Of a stretch of DNA of 64,000 bases, positions 19,813-30,997 are shown one piece after another. Both the position numbers and the translations under genes were made by a program. This DNA comes from Citrobacter sp. On2M (GTDB taxonomy: Bacteria; Pseudomonadota; Gammaproteobacteria; Enterobacterales; Enterobacteriaceae): contig NZ_WPCV01000002.1 of the NCBI RefSeq assembly GCF_018035235.1, positions 372,001 to 436,000 of the forward strand, written 5' to 3'. Each line of letters opens with the position of its first letter. Positions within the stretch are counted from its first letter, which is position 1. The notes beneath the pieces are model-generated. The model was given only the letters and a program-made list of their open reading frames with translations. It ran no database searches and was not told where the DNA came from.

Positions 19813-20219
19813 AATTCCTCAAAATCATCATTGATTGAATGGTGAAATAGTTTCCCCGAATAACGATCACTGTCTTCGGGGCGCGGCATAATAATCAGGG
19901 GAGAGAGCACTGTCTATGATCTAACGAAGGGAAAACGAATTATTTTCCCTGTGATGGGCATCACGTTTGTGTGTGGTTGAGCATTCTGCGCAGGCAGGCG
20001 ATGTGGAGTACCGCTGGGATCGTCACGCGATAGGCGCTGCCGCTTACCGCTTTAACCTCGTTTTAGGCCGCCAAGTCCGGCTCCGCGCAGTAATCCGTGC
20101 CCGATTACGCCGACGGCGGCGTGGGTTCGCAGAATTTTGGTTAACTCTCTATCAGCTTTTAGCTTCATCAAATAGGTGACATTCATGTTTCTGAGGCATC
20201 TGAATAAAAGTATGGCGAA
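19813..20219. promoter_or_regulatory. satP upstream region without a convincing gene (yaaW absent)
   Basis: This 407-base stretch lies where K-12 carries yaaW. The only sizeable frame (70 codons, 19967-20179) shows no family features. The region holds a CRP-like site and presumably the satP promoter. GC-rich runs near 20080-20130 (GCCGACGGCGGCGTGGG) look unlike coding sequence. Confidence 0.5.
19950..19965 (-). promoter_or_regulatory. CRP-like site upstream of satP
   Basis: TGTGATGGGCATCACG matches the CRP consensus TGTGA-N6-TCACA with one mismatch. It is centred about 146 bases upstream of the satP ATG, with no other gene nearby to serve. Confidence 0.55.
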
Positions 20220-20624
20220 TTAGTCGTCGCCGATGATTTTCAGCGTCGCCATATCAGAAGAGTTCACCGTATGACCGGAGAAGGTTATTTTTTTCACGCA
20301 GCGCTTATTGTCGTTGTCGCTATTGATGTTGATCCAATTGGTTGTTTGCCCTTCTTTGATGGAGGAAGGCACGTTCAGACTCTGGCTGGACATGCGGGCA
20401 GCCTTGAAGTAAACCGATGCACCACTGAGCTGTAAATCACCATGATCGGCCGTAAGTTGAATGCGTTTCACCACGCGGCAAACGGGTAGTTTCAGCGTCA
20501 GATCGGTGGTTTCATTACGGGGCATGGCGATCACACCGAGGACTTTATGATCGTTAGCGTGTGCGGCACTGCTCAGCAGCAGGCCCATAAGCAGGCTGGC
20601 GGAAAGGGTTAATACGGATTTCAT
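20220..20624 (-). CDS. yaaI: Periplasmic DUF2541 family protein YaaI
   Basis: A 134-residue exported protein of unknown function. The signal peptide spans residues 1-23 ([14 protein letters not shown]... with cleavage after AHA). The mature part has two cysteines, in [10 protein letters not shown] and KRCVKKI, that may pair. The ending [17 protein letters not shown] matches E. coli YaaI, as does the total length. It stands alone and diverges from dnaK across a 383-base gap. Confidence 0.93.
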   Translation of the reverse strand: MKSVLTLSASLLMGLLLSSAAHANDHKVLGVIAMPRNETTDLTLKLPVCRVVKRIQLTADHGDLQLSGASVYFKAARMSSQSLNVPSSIKEGQTTNWININSDNDNKRCVKKITFSGHTVNSSDMATLKIIGDD

Positions 20625-20854
20625 GGAATTTCTCTTTGACGGCTGTAAAAGTGTGTCGTTTCAGACCATCTTACCGCTGTCAGAATCATGATTCATGCTT
20701 GTAATATTTTCTTTTTATTACAATTTTTATGTGAATGGCTGTGCTGAATTTATCTGTTTTATGAATTAGTTTTGATTTGAGACTATTCATTTTTTAATCT
20801 TTTAGCCTTTTTTCTGCGATTTTATTGCCACAAGGCTAAAAAAAATTTTCATGC

Positions 20855-20886
20855 CCCCCTTGATGACGTGGGTTACGACCCCATCT
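20855..20886 (+). promoter_or_regulatory. dnaK heat-shock promoter P1 (sigma-32)
   Basis: CCCCCTTGAT at 20855-20864, 14 bases, then CCCCATCT at 20879-20886 fits the sigma-32 consensus almost perfectly and aligns with E. coli dnaKp1. The rest of the 383-base yaaI-dnaK gap is AT-rich and shows no gene. Confidence 0.9.
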
Positions 20887-20933
20887 TGTAAGCAACCGCA
20901 GTGGTGAGTCTGAAAAAAAACGATTCAGGGTAG

Positions 20934-20961
20934 TTGAAACCGCACGTTTCGCCCTTATTAC
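20934..20961 (+). promoter_or_regulatory. dnaK second heat-shock promoter (P2-like)
   Basis: GTTGAAAC near 20933-20940 followed by CGCCCTTATTAC near 20950-20961 resembles the second sigma-32 promoter of E. coli dnaK. It is closer to the start codon at 21008. The -10 match is weaker than for P1. Confidence 0.6.
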
Positions 20962-21007
20962 AGATTCACAACCACATGATGACCGAATTTTTAGTGGAGA
21001 CGTTTAG

Positions 21008-22930
21008 ATGGGTAAAATTATTGGTATCGACCTGGGTACTACCAACTCTTGTGTAGCGATTATGGATGGCACTACTGCACGTGTGCTGGAGAACGCCGAG
21101 GGCGATCGCACCACGCCTTCTATCATTGCTTATACCCAGGATGGTGAAACTCTGGTTGGTCAGCCGGCTAAACGTCAGGCAGTGACAAACCCGCAAAACA
21201 CCCTGTTTGCGATTAAACGCCTGATTGGCCGCCGCTTCCAGGACGAAGAAGTACAGCGTGATGAAGCCATCATGCCGTACAAAATCATCGGTGCTGACAA
21301 CGGTGATGCATGGATTGACGTTAAAGGTCAGAAACTGGCACCGCCGCAGATTTCTGCTGAAGTGCTGAAAAAAATGAAGAAAACGGCTGAAGATTACCTG
21401 GGTGAACCAGTAACTGAAGCTGTTATCACCGTACCTGCATACTTTAACGATGCTCAGCGTCAGGCAACCAAAGATGCTGGCCGTATCGCAGGTCTGGAAG
21501 TAAAACGTATCATCAACGAACCAACCGCAGCTGCGCTGGCTTACGGTCTGGATAAAGAAGTCGGCAACCGTACTATCGCGGTATATGACCTCGGTGGTGG
21601 TACTTTCGATATCTCTATTATCGAAATCGACGAAGTTGACGGCGAAAAAACCTTCGAAGTTCTGGCAACCAACGGTGATACCCACCTGGGTGGTGAAGAC
21701 TTCGACAGCCGTATGATCAACTACCTGGTTGACGAGTTTAAGAAAGATCAGGGTATCGACCTGCGTAATGACCCGCTGGCGATGCAGCGTCTGAAAGAAG
21801 CCGCAGAAAAAGCGAAGATCGAGCTGTCCTCTGCGCAGCAGACCGACGTGAACCTGCCGTACATCACTGCAGACGCGACTGGTCCTAAACACATGAACAT
21901 CAAAGTGACCCGTGCGAAACTGGAAAGCCTGGTTGAAGACCTGGTTAACCGTTCTATCGAGCCACTGAAAGTTGCTCTGCAGGATGCTGGCCTGTCCGTA
22001 TCTGATATCAACGACGTTATCCTCGTTGGTGGTCAGACGCGTATGCCGATGGTGCAGAAGAAAGTCGCTGAGTTCTTCGGTAAAGAGCCGCGTAAAGATG
22101 TTAACCCGGACGAAGCCGTAGCAATCGGTGCAGCTGTTCAGGGTGGTGTATTGACCGGTGATGTTAAAGACGTGCTGCTGCTGGACGTTACCCCGCTGTC
22201 TCTGGGTATCGAAACCATGGGTGGCGTAATGACTCCGCTGATCGCGAAGAACACCACCATCCCGACCAAGCACAGCCAGGTGTTCTCTACCGCTGAAGAC
22301 AACCAGTCTGCGGTAACCATCCATGTGCTGCAGGGTGAACGTAAACGTGCTGCTGATAACAAAGATCTGGGTCAGTTTAACCTGGATGGTATCAGTCCGG
22401 CTCCGCGCGGTATGCCGCAGATCGAAGTTACTTTTGACATCGATGCCGACGGTATTCTGCACGTTTCCGCGAAAGACAAAAACAGCGGTAAAGAGCAGAA
22501 GATCACCATCAAGGCTTCTTCTGGTCTGAACGAAGAAGAAATTCAGAAAATGGTTCGCGAAGCAGAAGCGAACGCAGAATCTGACCGTAAGTTTGAAGAG
22601 CTGGTTCAGACCCGTAACCAGGCTGATCATCTGCTGCACAGCACTCGCAAGCAGGTTGAAGAAGCAGGCGACAAACTGCCGGCTGACGACAAAACTGCCA
22701 TCGAGTCTGCACTGACCGCGCTGGAAACCTCTCTGAAAGGCGAAGACAAAGCGGATATCGAAGCGAAGATGCAGGCGCTGGCACAGGTTTCCCAGAAACT
22801 GATGGAAATCGCTCAGCAGCAGCACGCCCAGCAGCAGGCTGGTGCAGCAGGCGCTGATGCTTCTGCAAACAACGCGAAAGATGACGACGTTGTCGACGCT
22901 GAGTTTGAAGAAGTGAAAGACAAAAAATAA
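21008..22930 (+). CDS. dnaK: Hsp70 chaperone DnaK
   Basis: ATP-driven chaperone that folds and protects client proteins, works with DnaJ and GrpE, and controls sigma-32 stability. The 640 residues (E. coli 638) include the actin-like ATPase domain starting [10 protein letters not shown], with phosphate-binding [13 protein letters not shown] near residue 195 and [13 protein letters not shown] near 340. The linker [13 protein letters not shown], the substrate-binding domain and a helical lid follow. The C-terminus ends EFEEVKDKK, the co-chaperone tail. Codon use is highly biased. GTGGAG upstream provides the ribosome-binding site. Confidence 0.99.
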   Translation: MGKIIGIDLGTTNSCVAIMDGTTARVLENAEGDRTTPSIIAYTQDGETLVGQPAKRQAVTNPQNTLFAIKRLIGRRFQDEEVQRDEAIMPYKIIGADNGDAWIDVKGQKLAPPQISAEVLKKMKKTAEDYLGEPVTEAVITVPAYFNDAQRQATKDAGRIAGLEVKRIINEPTAAALAYGLDKEVGNRTIAVYDLGGGTFDISIIEIDEVDGEKTFEVLATNGDTHLGGEDFDSRMINYLVDEFKKDQGIDLRNDPLAMQRLKEAAEKAKIELSSAQQTDVNLPYITADATGPKHMNIKVTRAKLESLVEDLVNRSIEPLKVALQDAGLSVSDINDVILVGGQTRMPMVQKKVAEFFGKEPRKDVNPDEAVAIGAAVQGGVLTGDVKDVLLLDVTPLSLGIETMGGVMTPLIAKNTTIPTKHSQVFSTAEDNQSAVTIHVLQGERKRAADNKDLGQFNLDGISPAPRGMPQIEVTFDIDADGILHVSAKDKNSGKEQKITIKASSGLNEEEIQKMVREAEANAESDRKFEELVQTRNQADHLLHSTRKQVEEAGDKLPADDKTAIESALTALETSLKGEDKADIEAKMQALAQVSQKLMEIAQQQHAQQQAGAAGADASANNAKDDDVVDAEFEEVKDKK

Positions 22931-22956
22931 TCGCCCTGATGCAGGGTAGTTAATCG

Positions 22957-22989
22957 GCACGGGCGTAGAGGTTTCCTCTTCGCCCGTGC
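22957..22989 (+). promoter_or_regulatory. dnaK-dnaJ intercistronic hairpin
   Basis: GCACGGGCG / CGCCCGTGC form a 9-bp perfect stem with a 15-base loop that itself contains AGAGG/CCTCT pairing. No T-tract follows, so it may protect or process the dnaKJ mRNA and lower dnaJ output. A small RNA (tpke11) has been reported from this interval in E. coli. Confidence 0.6.
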
Positions 22990-23017
22990 TCGTATGTTAA
23001 GGGGCTTAAAAAAACCA

Positions 23018-24151
23018 ATGGCAAAGCAAGACTATTACGAGATTTTAGGCGTTTCCAAATCAGCGGAAGAGCGTGAAATCAAGAAGGCCTACAAGCGCCT
23101 GGCCATGAAATATCACCCGGACCGCAATCAGGGTGATAAAGAGGCCGAAGCCAAGTTTAAAGAGATCAAAGAAGCGTACGAGATCCTGACCGATGCGCAA
23201 AAACGTGCGGCTTACGATCAGTACGGCCATGCAGCGTTTGAGCAAGGTGGTATGGGCGGCGGCGGCGGTTTTGGCGGCGGGGCAGACTTCAGCGATATCT
23301 TTGGTGACGTGTTTGGCGATATCTTTGGCGGCGGTCGTGGTCGTCAGCGCGCCTCACGTGGGGCTGATTTACGTTACAACATGGATCTCACTCTGGAAGA
23401 AGCCGTGCGTGGCGTCACCAAAGAGATCCGCATCCCTACGCTGGAAGAGTGTGACGTCTGCCACGGCAGTGGCGCGAAGGCGGGCACACAACCGCAGACC
23501 TGTCCAACCTGTCACGGTTCCGGTCAGGTGCAGATGCGCCAGGGTTTCTTCGCCGTACAGCAGACATGTCCACACTGTCAGGGTCGCGGTACGCTGATCA
23601 AAGACCCGTGCAACAAATGCCACGGGCATGGTCGCGTTGAGAAGAGCAAAACGCTGTCTGTTAAGATCCCTGCAGGGGTTGATACCGGCGACCGTATTCG
23701 TTTAGCGGGTGAAGGCGAAGCCGGTGAGCATGGCGCGCCAGCGGGTGATTTGTACGTGCAGGTGCAGGTAAAACAGCACCCAATTTTCGAACGTGAAGGC
23801 AATAACCTGTACTGCGAAGTGCCGATTAACTTTGCGATGGCAGCCCTGGGCGGTGAGATTGAAGTCCCGACGCTGGACGGTCGCGTGAAGTTAAAAATTC
23901 CGGGTGAAACGCAGACCGGTAAACTGTTCCGCATGCGTGGTAAAGGCGTTAAGTCTGTACGCGGCGGCGCACAGGGCGATCTGCTGTGCCGTGTGGTTGT
24001 TGAAACCCCGGTTGGCCTCAACGACAAGCAGAAACAGCTGCTGAAAGACCTGCAGGATAGCTTTGGTGGTCCTACCGGCGAGCAAAACAGCCCGCGTTCC
24101 AAAAGCTTCTTCGACGGCGTGAAGAAATTCTTTGATGATTTGACGCGTTAA
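23018..24151 (+). CDS. dnaJ: Hsp40 co-chaperone DnaJ
   Basis: DnaJ delivers unfolded proteins to DnaK and stimulates its ATPase. The J domain has the essential HPD at residues 33-35. The Gly/Phe-rich linker (about 76-110) is followed by four zinc-finger repeats, [24 protein letters not shown] and CNKCHGHG, then the peptide-binding C-terminal domains. The ATG at 23018 gives 377 residues, one more than E. coli; an upstream in-frame ATG at 22994 is rejected because it would add eight non-conserved residues. Confidence 0.98.
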   Translation: MAKQDYYEILGVSKSAEEREIKKAYKRLAMKYHPDRNQGDKEAEAKFKEIKEAYEILTDAQKRAAYDQYGHAAFEQGGMGGGGGFGGGADFSDIFGDVFGDIFGGGRGRQRASRGADLRYNMDLTLEEAVRGVTKEIRIPTLEECDVCHGSGAKAGTQPQTCPTCHGSGQVQMRQGFFAVQQTCPHCQGRGTLIKDPCNKCHGHGRVEKSKTLSVKIPAGVDTGDRIRLAGEGEAGEHGAPAGDLYVQVQVKQHPIFEREGNNLYCEVPINFAMAALGGEIEVPTLDGRVKLKIPGETQTGKLFRMRGKGVKSVRGGAQGDLLCRVVVETPVGLNDKQKQLLKDLQDSFGGPTGEQNSPRSKSFFDGVKKFFDDLTR

Positions 24152-24172
24152 TTCGCCGTTTTCTCTCTGACA

Positions 24173-24206
24173 AAAGCCTGGAGCTGAAAAGTTTCAGGCT
24201 TTTTTA
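24173..24206 (+). terminator. Terminator after dnaJ
   Basis: AAAGCCTG, loop of 14 bases, CAGGCTTTTTTAT forms an intrinsic terminator 20 bases after the dnaJ stop. Confidence 0.8.
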
Positions 24207-24356
24207 TTTCTGTTTTACGTCTGGAAAATCTTCACCAACTTCGCTCTTTTAGATCGTAAAAACCGATCTATTCATCATGAATAATCTAATTTTAACGAGC
24301 TTTCTGAGGGTGTAAGATAGTAATTACGAAGTATTCACCCAATAGAGAGAATAAAA

Positions 24357-25523
24357 GTGAAACATCTGCACCGTTTTTTTAGTAGCGACGCCTCGGGAGG
24401 TATCATTCTGATCATCGCTGCCGCAGTCGCTATGATGATGGCAAATATCGGGGTTACCAGTGGATGGTACCACGCCTTTCTGGAAACACCTGTCCAACTG
24501 CGGGTTGGCGCGCTTGAGATCAACAAAAATATGCTGCTGTGGATCAACGACGCGTTAATGGCGGTGTTTTTCCTGTTGATTGGTCTGGAAGTGAAGCGTG
24601 AGTTAATGCAGGGTTCGCTTGCCAGCCTGCGTCAGGCGGCGTTTCCGATCATTGCCGCGATCGGGGGCATGATTGTCCCGGCGTTGCTGTATCTGGCATT
24701 CAACTATGCCGACCCTATCACTCGTGAAGGATGGGCAATTCCGGCAGCAACGGATATCGCTTTTGCATTAGGCGTGTTGGCGCTGTTGGGCAGCCGTGTT
24801 CCGCTGGCGTTGAAAATCTTCCTGATGGCGCTGGCGATTATCGATGACCTCGGCGCCATCGTGATCATCGCGTTGTTCTACACCAGCGATCTCTCTTTGT
24901 TGTCTCTGGGCGTCGCCGCGTGCGCAATTCTCGTCCTGGCGGCATTGAATCTGTGTGGTGTGAGACGTACCGGTATTTATATTCTGGTTGGCGTCGTGCT
25001 GTGGACGGCAGTGCTGAAGTCCGGCGTGCATGCCACTCTGGCTGGGGTGATCGTCGGTTTCTTTATTCCGTTGAAGGAAAAACATGGGCGTTCACCCGCG
25101 AAGCGACTGGAGCATGTCCTGCATCCGTGGGTGGCCTATCTGATCCTGCCGCTGTTTGCTTTTGCTAATGCGGGTGTTTCACTGCAGGGCGTGACGATGG
25201 ACGGGTTGACCTCCATCCTGCCGCTGGGGATTATTGCCGGCCTGCTTATCGGTAAGCCACTGGGGATCAGCCTGTTCTGCTGGCTGGCATTACGGCTCAA
25301 GGTAGCGCAGCTGCCTGAAGGTACGAATTTCCAGCAAATTATGGCGGTCGGTATTCTGTGCGGCATTGGCTTTACGATGTCGATTTTCATCGCCAGCCTG
25401 GCGTTTGGTAACGTTGATCCAGAGCTGATTAACTGGGCAAAACTGGGGATCCTGATCGGCTCTCTGCTGTCGGCAGTTATCGGTTATAGCTGGCTGCGTA
25501 CCCGGTTGAATACGTCAGCCTGA
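24357..25523 (+). CDS. nhaA: Na+/H+ antiporter NhaA
   Basis: Inner-membrane antiporter exchanging two protons for one sodium or lithium ion, giving alkaline pH and salt tolerance. The 388 residues match E. coli. The ion-binding pair Asp163-Asp164 is in [13 protein letters not shown] and the pH-response residue His225 is in [10 protein letters not shown]. Translation starts with GTG, as in E. coli, after AGAGAATAAAA. nhaR follows after 36 bases. The hokC/mokC genes and insertion sequence found upstream in K-12 are absent; the 205-base gap contains only AT-rich promoter-like sequence. Confidence 0.97.
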   Translation: MKHLHRFFSSDASGGIILIIAAAVAMMMANIGVTSGWYHAFLETPVQLRVGALEINKNMLLWINDALMAVFFLLIGLEVKRELMQGSLASLRQAAFPIIAAIGGMIVPALLYLAFNYADPITREGWAIPAATDIAFALGVLALLGSRVPLALKIFLMALAIIDDLGAIVIIALFYTSDLSLLSLGVAACAILVLAALNLCGVRRTGIYILVGVVLWTAVLKSGVHATLAGVIVGFFIPLKEKHGRSPAKRLEHVLHPWVAYLILPLFAFANAGVSLQGVTMDGLTSILPLGIIAGLLIGKPLGISLFCWLALRLKVAQLPEGTNFQQIMAVGILCGIGFTMSIFIASLAFGNVDPELINWAKLGILIGSLLSAVIGYSWLRTRLNTSA

Positions 25524-25559
25524 GCAGATAACTCTTGGTGACAATTTCAGGGAGAGAGT

Positions 25560-26453
25560 ATGTCTCATATAAATTACAACCACCTGTATTACTTCTGGCA
25601 TGTGTATAAAGAAGGATCGGTGGTAGGTGCCGCAGAAGCGCTTTATCTGACACCACAAACTATTACCGGGCAGATCAAAGCGCTTGAGGAACGCTTACAA
25701 GGGAAGTTGTTTAAGCGTAAGGGGCGCGGGCTGGAACCCAGTGAACTGGGGGAATTAGTCTTTCGGTATGCAGACAAAATGTTCACCTTAAGCCAGGAAA
25801 TGCTGGATATCGTGAACTATCGCAAAGAGTCGAATTTGCTGTTTGATGTCGGTGTGGCGGATGCATTGTCCAAACAACTGGTCAGCAGCGTGCTGGATGC
25901 CGCGGTGGTTGAGAATGAGCAAATCCACCTGCGTTGTTTTGAATCAACGCACGAGATGCTGCTGGAGCAACTCAGCCAGCATAAGCTGGACATGATCATT
26001 TCCGATTGTCCGATCGACTCAACGCAGCAGGAAGGGCTGTTCTCGGTGCGGATAGGCGAATGCAGCGTGAGTTTTTGGTGTACCAAGCCGCTGCCTGAGA
26101 AACCGTTTCCAGCCTGTCTGGAAGAGCGTCGATTGCTGATCCCTGGACGTCGTTCGATGCTCGGACGTAAGCTGTTGAACTGGATTAACTCACAAGGACT
26201 GAACGTTGAAATCCTTGGCGAGTTTGATGACGCCGCGCTGATGAAAGCGTTTGGCGCAACGCATAACGCTATTTTCGTTGCGCCTACGCTGTATTCGCAT
26301 AATTTCTATGCTGATGATTCTATTGTTGAAATTGGACGCGTAGAGAATGTGATGGAGGAGTATCACGCCATATTTGCGGAGAGGATGATCCAGCATCCGG
26401 CTGTGCAGCGTATTTGTAATGCGGACTACTCGACATTATTTAAGCCGCAGTAA
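25560..26453 (+). CDS. nhaR: LysR-family activator NhaR
   Basis: NhaR senses sodium and activates nhaA; in E. coli it also activates pgaABCD and osmC. The 297 residues show an N-terminal winged helix-turn-helix (about 1-65, with [22 protein letters not shown] split across the recognition region) and a LysR-type effector domain (about 90-290). The start is preceded by a strong GGGAGAGA ribosome-binding site. It is slightly shorter at the C-terminus than the 301-residue K-12 protein. Confidence 0.96.
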   Translation: MSHINYNHLYYFWHVYKEGSVVGAAEALYLTPQTITGQIKALEERLQGKLFKRKGRGLEPSELGELVFRYADKMFTLSQEMLDIVNYRKESNLLFDVGVADALSKQLVSSVLDAAVVENEQIHLRCFESTHEMLLEQLSQHKLDMIISDCPIDSTQQEGLFSVRIGECSVSFWCTKPLPEKPFPACLEERRLLIPGRRSMLGRKLLNWINSQGLNVEILGEFDDAALMKAFGATHNAIFVAPTLYSHNFYADDSIVEIGRVENVMEEYHAIFAERMIQHPAVQRICNADYSTLFKPQ

Positions 26454-26467
26454 TCAAGAAAGCCGTC

Positions 26468-26506
26468 ATGATTCCGGCTGCGGTATGTTCCCGCAGCCGG
26501 AATCAT
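26468..26506. repeat. Perfect 16-bp stem hairpin after nhaR
   Basis: ATGATTCCGGCTGCGG (26468-26483) and CCGCAGCCGGAATCAT (26491-26506) pair without mismatch around a 7-base loop. It begins 15 bases after the nhaR stop. No T-tract follows, so it probably protects the nhaAR message or ends transcription with help. Confidence 0.7.
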
Positions 26507-26561
26507 TCTACATCTGCGGATCGCGGTTGCCTTCGAAGTTGGTTGCACAAACAACAGGCAT

Positions 26562-26588
26562 AAAAAAACCCGCTTTCGCGGGTTTTTT
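26562..26588 (-). terminator. rpsT terminator
   Basis: AAAAAACCCGC, short loop, GCGGGTTTTTT has an A-tract and T-tract, so it works on the minus strand for rpsT, 25 bases past its stop. It could also end transcripts arriving from nhaR. Confidence 0.9.
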
Positions 26589-26612
26589 CACAAAGCGACA
26601 ACAGACGGGCGA

Positions 26613-26897
<285 letters not shown>

Positions 26898-26923
26898 CTA
26901 TATGGACAATTCAAAGGCCGAGG

Positions 26924-26952
26924 AATATGCCCTTTTAGCCTTCTTTTGTCAA
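26924..26952 (-). promoter_or_regulatory. rpsT promoter
   Basis: Reading the minus strand, TTGACA (26952-26947), a 17-base spacer, then CATATT (26929-26924) makes a near-consensus sigma-70 promoter about 48 bases before the rpsT start. Confidence 0.85.
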
Positions 26953-27146
26953 TGGATTTGTGCAAATAAGCGCCGTTTAAATTCCAGCACTCGTTGCGTA
27001 GTGATGGCGCAGGATTCTACCAGCTTGCGTGGCGTGAATACAGCTTTTCCACGAGAAAAATTGCATTGGTGTGCCCGTGAAGGGCGTCAATTTGATTCAT
27101 AACAATGAAAACCATCCTCTTTCTGTTTCGTAGAAACAATCGCCGG

Positions 27147-27175
27147 TTAACGTTGACCGCGGTACAGGGTATACT
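27147..27175 (+). promoter_or_regulatory. ribF promoter
   Basis: TTAACG (27147-27152), a 17-base spacer, and TATACT (27170-27175) form a plausible sigma-70 promoter 30 bases upstream of the ribF ATG. Confidence 0.6.
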
Positions 27176-27204
27176 TTCACGATTTTCACTGTTTTGAGCC
27201 AGAC

Positions 27205-28143
27205 ATGAAGCTGATACGAGGCATACATAATCTCAGTCAGGCCCCGCATGGGTGTGTGCTGACTATTGGTAATTTCGACGGCGTGCACCGGGGCCACCGT
27301 GCGTTACTGCAGGGGTTACGGGAAGAAGGGCGCAAGCGCAATTTACCGGTAATGGTGATGATTTTCGAGCCGCAGCCGCTGGAGCTGTTTGCGACAGACA
27401 AGTCGCCTGCGCGCCTTACTCGTCTGCGGGAAAAACTGCGTTATCTGGCGGAATGTGGCGTGGATTACGTACTGTGCGTGCGTTTTGACAGGCGTTTTGC
27501 CGCATTAACGGCGCAGACCTTTATCAGCGATCTGCTGGTTAATCGCCTTGGTGTACAATTTCTTGCCGTTGGTGATGATTTCCGCTTTGGCGCTAGCCGT
27601 GCGGGCGATTTCTTGTTATTACAGGAAGCGGGCGCTGAGTATGGTTTTGATATCACCAGCACCCAAACCTTCTGTGAGGGCGGTGTGCGCATCAGCAGCA
27701 CCGCGGTCCGTCAGGCACTGGCAGAAGATAACCTGCAACTGGCCGAAAGTCTGCTTGGGCATCCTTTTACTATCTCAGGACGTGTAGTTCATGGTGACGA
27801 GTTAGGGCGCACGATCGGTTTTCCGACGGCAAACTTACCGCTTCGTCGCCAGGTTTCTCCAGTGAAAGGGGTTTATGCGGTTGAAGTGATGGGACTGGGT
27901 GACAAACCTTTCCCCGGCGTCGCCAACATCGGCACCCGTCCGACGGTAGCAGGCGTACGCCAACAGTTGGAAGTGCATCTGTTGGATGTTGTAATGGACC
28001 TGTATGGTCGCCATATAGATGTAGTGCTGCGTAAAAAAATACGCAGCGAACAGCGATTTGCCTCGCTGGATGAACTAAAAGCGCAGATTGCGCGTGATGA
28101 GTTGACTGCCCGCGAATTTTTTGGGCTAACAAAACCGGCTTAA
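27205..28143 (+). CDS. ribF: Bifunctional riboflavin kinase / FAD synthetase
   Basis: RibF phosphorylates riboflavin to FMN and adenylates FMN to FAD. The 312 residues contain an N-terminal nucleotidyltransferase domain with [11 protein letters not shown] at residues 22-32 and [11 protein letters not shown] near 157-167. The C-terminal flavokinase domain (about 185-308) has [11 protein letters not shown] and [10 protein letters not shown]. It is followed after 37 bases by ileS and heads the conserved ribF-ileS-lspA-fkpB-ispH cluster. Confidence 0.98.
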   Translation: MKLIRGIHNLSQAPHGCVLTIGNFDGVHRGHRALLQGLREEGRKRNLPVMVMIFEPQPLELFATDKSPARLTRLREKLRYLAECGVDYVLCVRFDRRFAALTAQTFISDLLVNRLGVQFLAVGDDFRFGASRAGDFLLLQEAGAEYGFDITSTQTFCEGGVRISSTAVRQALAEDNLQLAESLLGHPFTISGRVVHGDELGRTIGFPTANLPLRRQVSPVKGVYAVEVMGLGDKPFPGVANIGTRPTVAGVRQQLEVHLLDVVMDLYGRHIDVVLRKKIRSEQRFASLDELKAQIARDELTAREFFGLTKPA

Positions 28144-28180
28144 TGCCTATACGAGTTTTAAATACGGAACCGAGAATCTG

Positions 28181-30997
28181 ATGAGTGACTATAAATCAAC
28201 CCTGAATTTGCCGGAAACAGGGTTCCCGATGCGCGGCGATCTCGCCAAGCGTGAACCGGGAATGCTGGCGCGTTGGACTGATGATGACCTGTACGGCATC
28301 ATTCGTGCGGCCAAAAAAGGCAAAAAAACCTTCATTCTGCATGATGGCCCTCCTTATGCGAATGGCAGCATTCATATTGGTCACTCGGTTAACAAGATTC
28401 TGAAAGACATTATCGTGAAGTCCAAAGGACTCACGGGCTATGACTCGCCGTACGTTCCGGGCTGGGACTGCCACGGTCTGCCTATCGAGCTCAAAGTAGA
28501 GCAGGAATATGGCAAGCCGGGCGAGAAGTTCACCGCCGCTGAGTTCCGCGCCAAGTGCCGTGAATACGCCGCTACGCAGGTTGACGGACAGCGTAAAGAC
28601 TTTATCCGTCTTGGCGTGCTGGGCGACTGGTCACATCCGTACCTGACCATGGACTTCAAAACCGAAGCCAACATCATTCGCGCGCTGGGTAAGATCATCG
28701 GTAACGGTCATCTGCATAAAGGTGCGAAGCCGGTTCACTGGTGCGTTGACTGCCGTTCCGCGCTGGCGGAAGCGGAAGTTGAGTATTACGACAAAACCTC
28801 CCCGTCCATCGACGTGGCGTTCCACGCTGTCGATCAGGATGCGGTGAAAGCGAAATTTGGCGTTTCTGACGTCAACGGCCCGATCTCACTGGTTATCTGG
28901 ACTACCACCCCGTGGACGTTACCAGCGAACCGCGCAATCTCCCTGGCACCTGATTTTGACTATGCGCTGGTACAGATTGACGGTCAGGCCGTGATTCTGG
29001 CGAAAGATCTGGTTGAAAGCGTCATGCAGCGTATTGGCGCGGCTGAATACACCATTCTCGGCACCGTGAAAGGCGCTGAGCTGGAACTGTTGCGCTTTAC
29101 CCACCCGTTTATGGGTTTTGACGTGCCGGCGATCCTGGGCGATCACGTTACGCTGGATGCGGGTACCGGGGCGGTACATACCGCGCCTGGCCACGGCCCG
29201 GACGACTATGTCATCGGTCAAAAATACGGTCTGGAAGTGGCGAACCCGGTGGGTCCGGATGGCGCTTACCTGGCGGGAACCTACCCGACCCTGGACGGTG
29301 TGAACGTTTTTAAAGCCAACGATATTGTTGTCGCTCTGCTGAGCGAAAAAGGCGCGCTGCTGCACGTTGAAAAAATGCAGCACAGCTACCCATGCTGCTG
29401 GCGCCACAAATCGCCGATCATCTTCCGTGCAACGCCGCAGTGGTTTGTTAGCATGGATCAGAAAGGCCTGCGCGCGCAGTCGCTAAAAGAGATCAAAGGC
29501 GTGCAGTGGATCCCGGACTGGGGCCAGGCGCGTATTGAATCGATGGTTGCCAACCGTCCTGACTGGTGTATCTCCCGTCAGCGTACGTGGGGTGTGCCGA
29601 TGTCTCTGTTTGTCCACAAAGACACCGAAGAACTGCATCCGCGCGCTATCGAACTGATGGAAGAAGTGGCCAAACGCGTTGAAGTTGACGGCATCCAGGC
29701 GTGGTGGGATCTCGATCCGAAAGATATTCTCGGCGACGAAGCTGACCAGTATGTCAAAGTCCCGGATACGCTGGACGTATGGTTCGATTCTGGTTCAACC
29801 CACTCATCCGTCGTAGACGTGCGTCCTGAGTTTGCAGGGCATGCGGCAGATATGTATCTGGAAGGTTCTGACCAGCATCGCGGCTGGTTCATGTCATCTC
29901 TGATGATCTCCACCGCCATGAAAGGCAAAGCGCCATACCGTCAGGTACTGACCCACGGTTTCACCGTTGATGGGCAGGGGCGCAAAATGTCCAAGTCTAT
30001 CGGCAATACCGTTTCTCCGCAGGACGTGATGAACAAACTGGGCGCGGATATTCTGCGTCTATGGGTCGCTTCAACCGACTACACCGGCGAAATGGCCGTT
30101 TCTGACGAAATCCTGAAACGTGCTGCCGACAGCTATCGTCGTATCCGTAACACCGCGCGCTTCCTGCTGGCGAACCTGAACGGGTTCGATCCGGTAAAAG
30201 ATATGGTGAAACCGGAAGATATGGTGGTGCTGGATCGCTGGGCGGTAGGTTGCGCGCAAGCGGCGCAGGAAGAGATCCTGAAAGCTTACGAAGCCTATGA
30301 CTTCCACGAAGTGGTACAGCGCCTGATGCGCTTCTGCTCCGTAGAAATGGGTTCGTTCTACCTCGACATCATTAAAGACCGCCAGTACACCGCGAAAGCC
30401 GACAGTGTGGCGCGTCGTAGCTGCCAGACCGCGCTGTTCCATATTGCAGAAGCCCTGGTTCGCTGGATGGCGCCGATCATGTCCTTCACCGCAGATGAAA
30501 TCTGGGGTTACCTGCCGGGCGAGCGTGAGAAGTACGTCTTCACCGGTGAGTGGTATGAAGGCCTGTTTGGCTTAGGCGAAACCGAAGCGATGAACGATGC
30601 CTACTGGGACGAACTGCTGAAAGTGCGTGGCGAAGTGAACAAGGTCATCGAGCAGGCGCGTGCGGATAAGAAAGTCGGCGGTTCTCTGGAAGCGGCAGTG
30701 ACCCTGTACGCTGAACCTGAACTGGCGGCGAAACTGACCGCATTGGGCGAAGAGTTGCGCTTTGTTCTGCTGACCTCTGGTGCGACGGTTGCGGATTTTG
30801 CAGCGGCTCCTGCTGATGCTCAGCAGAGCGAACTGCTCAAAGGTCTGAAAATCGTACTGAGCAAAGCCGAAGGTGAGAAATGTCCGCGCTGCTGGCATTA
30901 CACTACCGACGTCGGCCAAGTGGCGGAACATGCAGATATCTGCGGACGCTGTGTCAGCAACATCGCCGGTGATGGCGAACAACGTAAGTTTGCCTGA
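28181..30997 (+). CDS. ileS: Isoleucyl-tRNA synthetase
   Basis: Class I synthetase that charges tRNA-Ile and edits misactivated valine. The 938 residues match the family. The HIGH motif is GSIHIGHS near residue 64 and KMSKS is [10 protein letters not shown] near 602. The CP1 editing domain lies between, with [12 protein letters not shown]. The C-terminal zinc-binding segment has KCPRCWHYT and ICGRCVSN, four cysteines in all. The stop overlaps the lspA start by one base (TGATG), so the two are translationally coupled. Confidence 0.99.
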   Translation: MSDYKSTLNLPETGFPMRGDLAKREPGMLARWTDDDLYGIIRAAKKGKKTFILHDGPPYANGSIHIGHSVNKILKDIIVKSKGLTGYDSPYVPGWDCHGLPIELKVEQEYGKPGEKFTAAEFRAKCREYAATQVDGQRKDFIRLGVLGDWSHPYLTMDFKTEANIIRALGKIIGNGHLHKGAKPVHWCVDCRSALAEAEVEYYDKTSPSIDVAFHAVDQDAVKAKFGVSDVNGPISLVIWTTTPWTLPANRAISLAPDFDYALVQIDGQAVILAKDLVESVMQRIGAAEYTILGTVKGAELELLRFTHPFMGFDVPAILGDHVTLDAGTGAVHTAPGHGPDDYVIGQKYGLEVANPVGPDGAYLAGTYPTLDGVNVFKANDIVVALLSEKGALLHVEKMQHSYPCCWRHKSPIIFRATPQWFVSMDQKGLRAQSLKEIKGVQWIPDWGQARIESMVANRPDWCISRQRTWGVPMSLFVHKDTEELHPRAIELMEEVAKRVEVDGIQAWWDLDPKDILGDEADQYVKVPDTLDVWFDSGSTHSSVVDVRPEFAGHAADMYLEGSDQHRGWFMSSLMISTAMKGKAPYRQVLTHGFTVDGQGRKMSKSIGNTVSPQDVMNKLGADILRLWVASTDYTGEMAVSDEILKRAADSYRRIRNTARFLLANLNGFDPVKDMVKPEDMVVLDRWAVGCAQAAQEEILKAYEAYDFHEVVQRLMRFCSVEMGSFYLDIIKDRQYTAKADSVARRSCQTALFHIAEALVRWMAPIMSFTADEIWGYLPGEREKYVFTGEWYEGLFGLGETEAMNDAYWDELLKVRGEVNKVIEQARADKKVGGSLEAAVTLYAEPELAAKLTALGEELRFVLLTSGATVADFAAAPADAQQSELLKGLKIVLSKAEGEKCPRCWHYTTDVGQVAEHADICGRCVSNIAGDGEQRKFA

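Noticed and set aside
19967-20179. A 70-codon frame in the satP-yaaI gap
   Set aside because: Arg-rich, low-complexity product with no start signal; it does not resemble YaaW.
20966-22960. A 664-codon open frame antisense to dnaK
   Set aside because: Long antisense frames opposite dnaK are a known side effect of its strong codon bias. The predicted protein is Phe/Arg/Gln/Val-rich and low in normal motifs, and no ribosome-binding site or promoter supports it.
27153-27175. TTGACC as the -35 element of ribF
   Set aside because: The spacer to TATACT would be only 11 bases; TTAACG with a 17-base spacer fits better.
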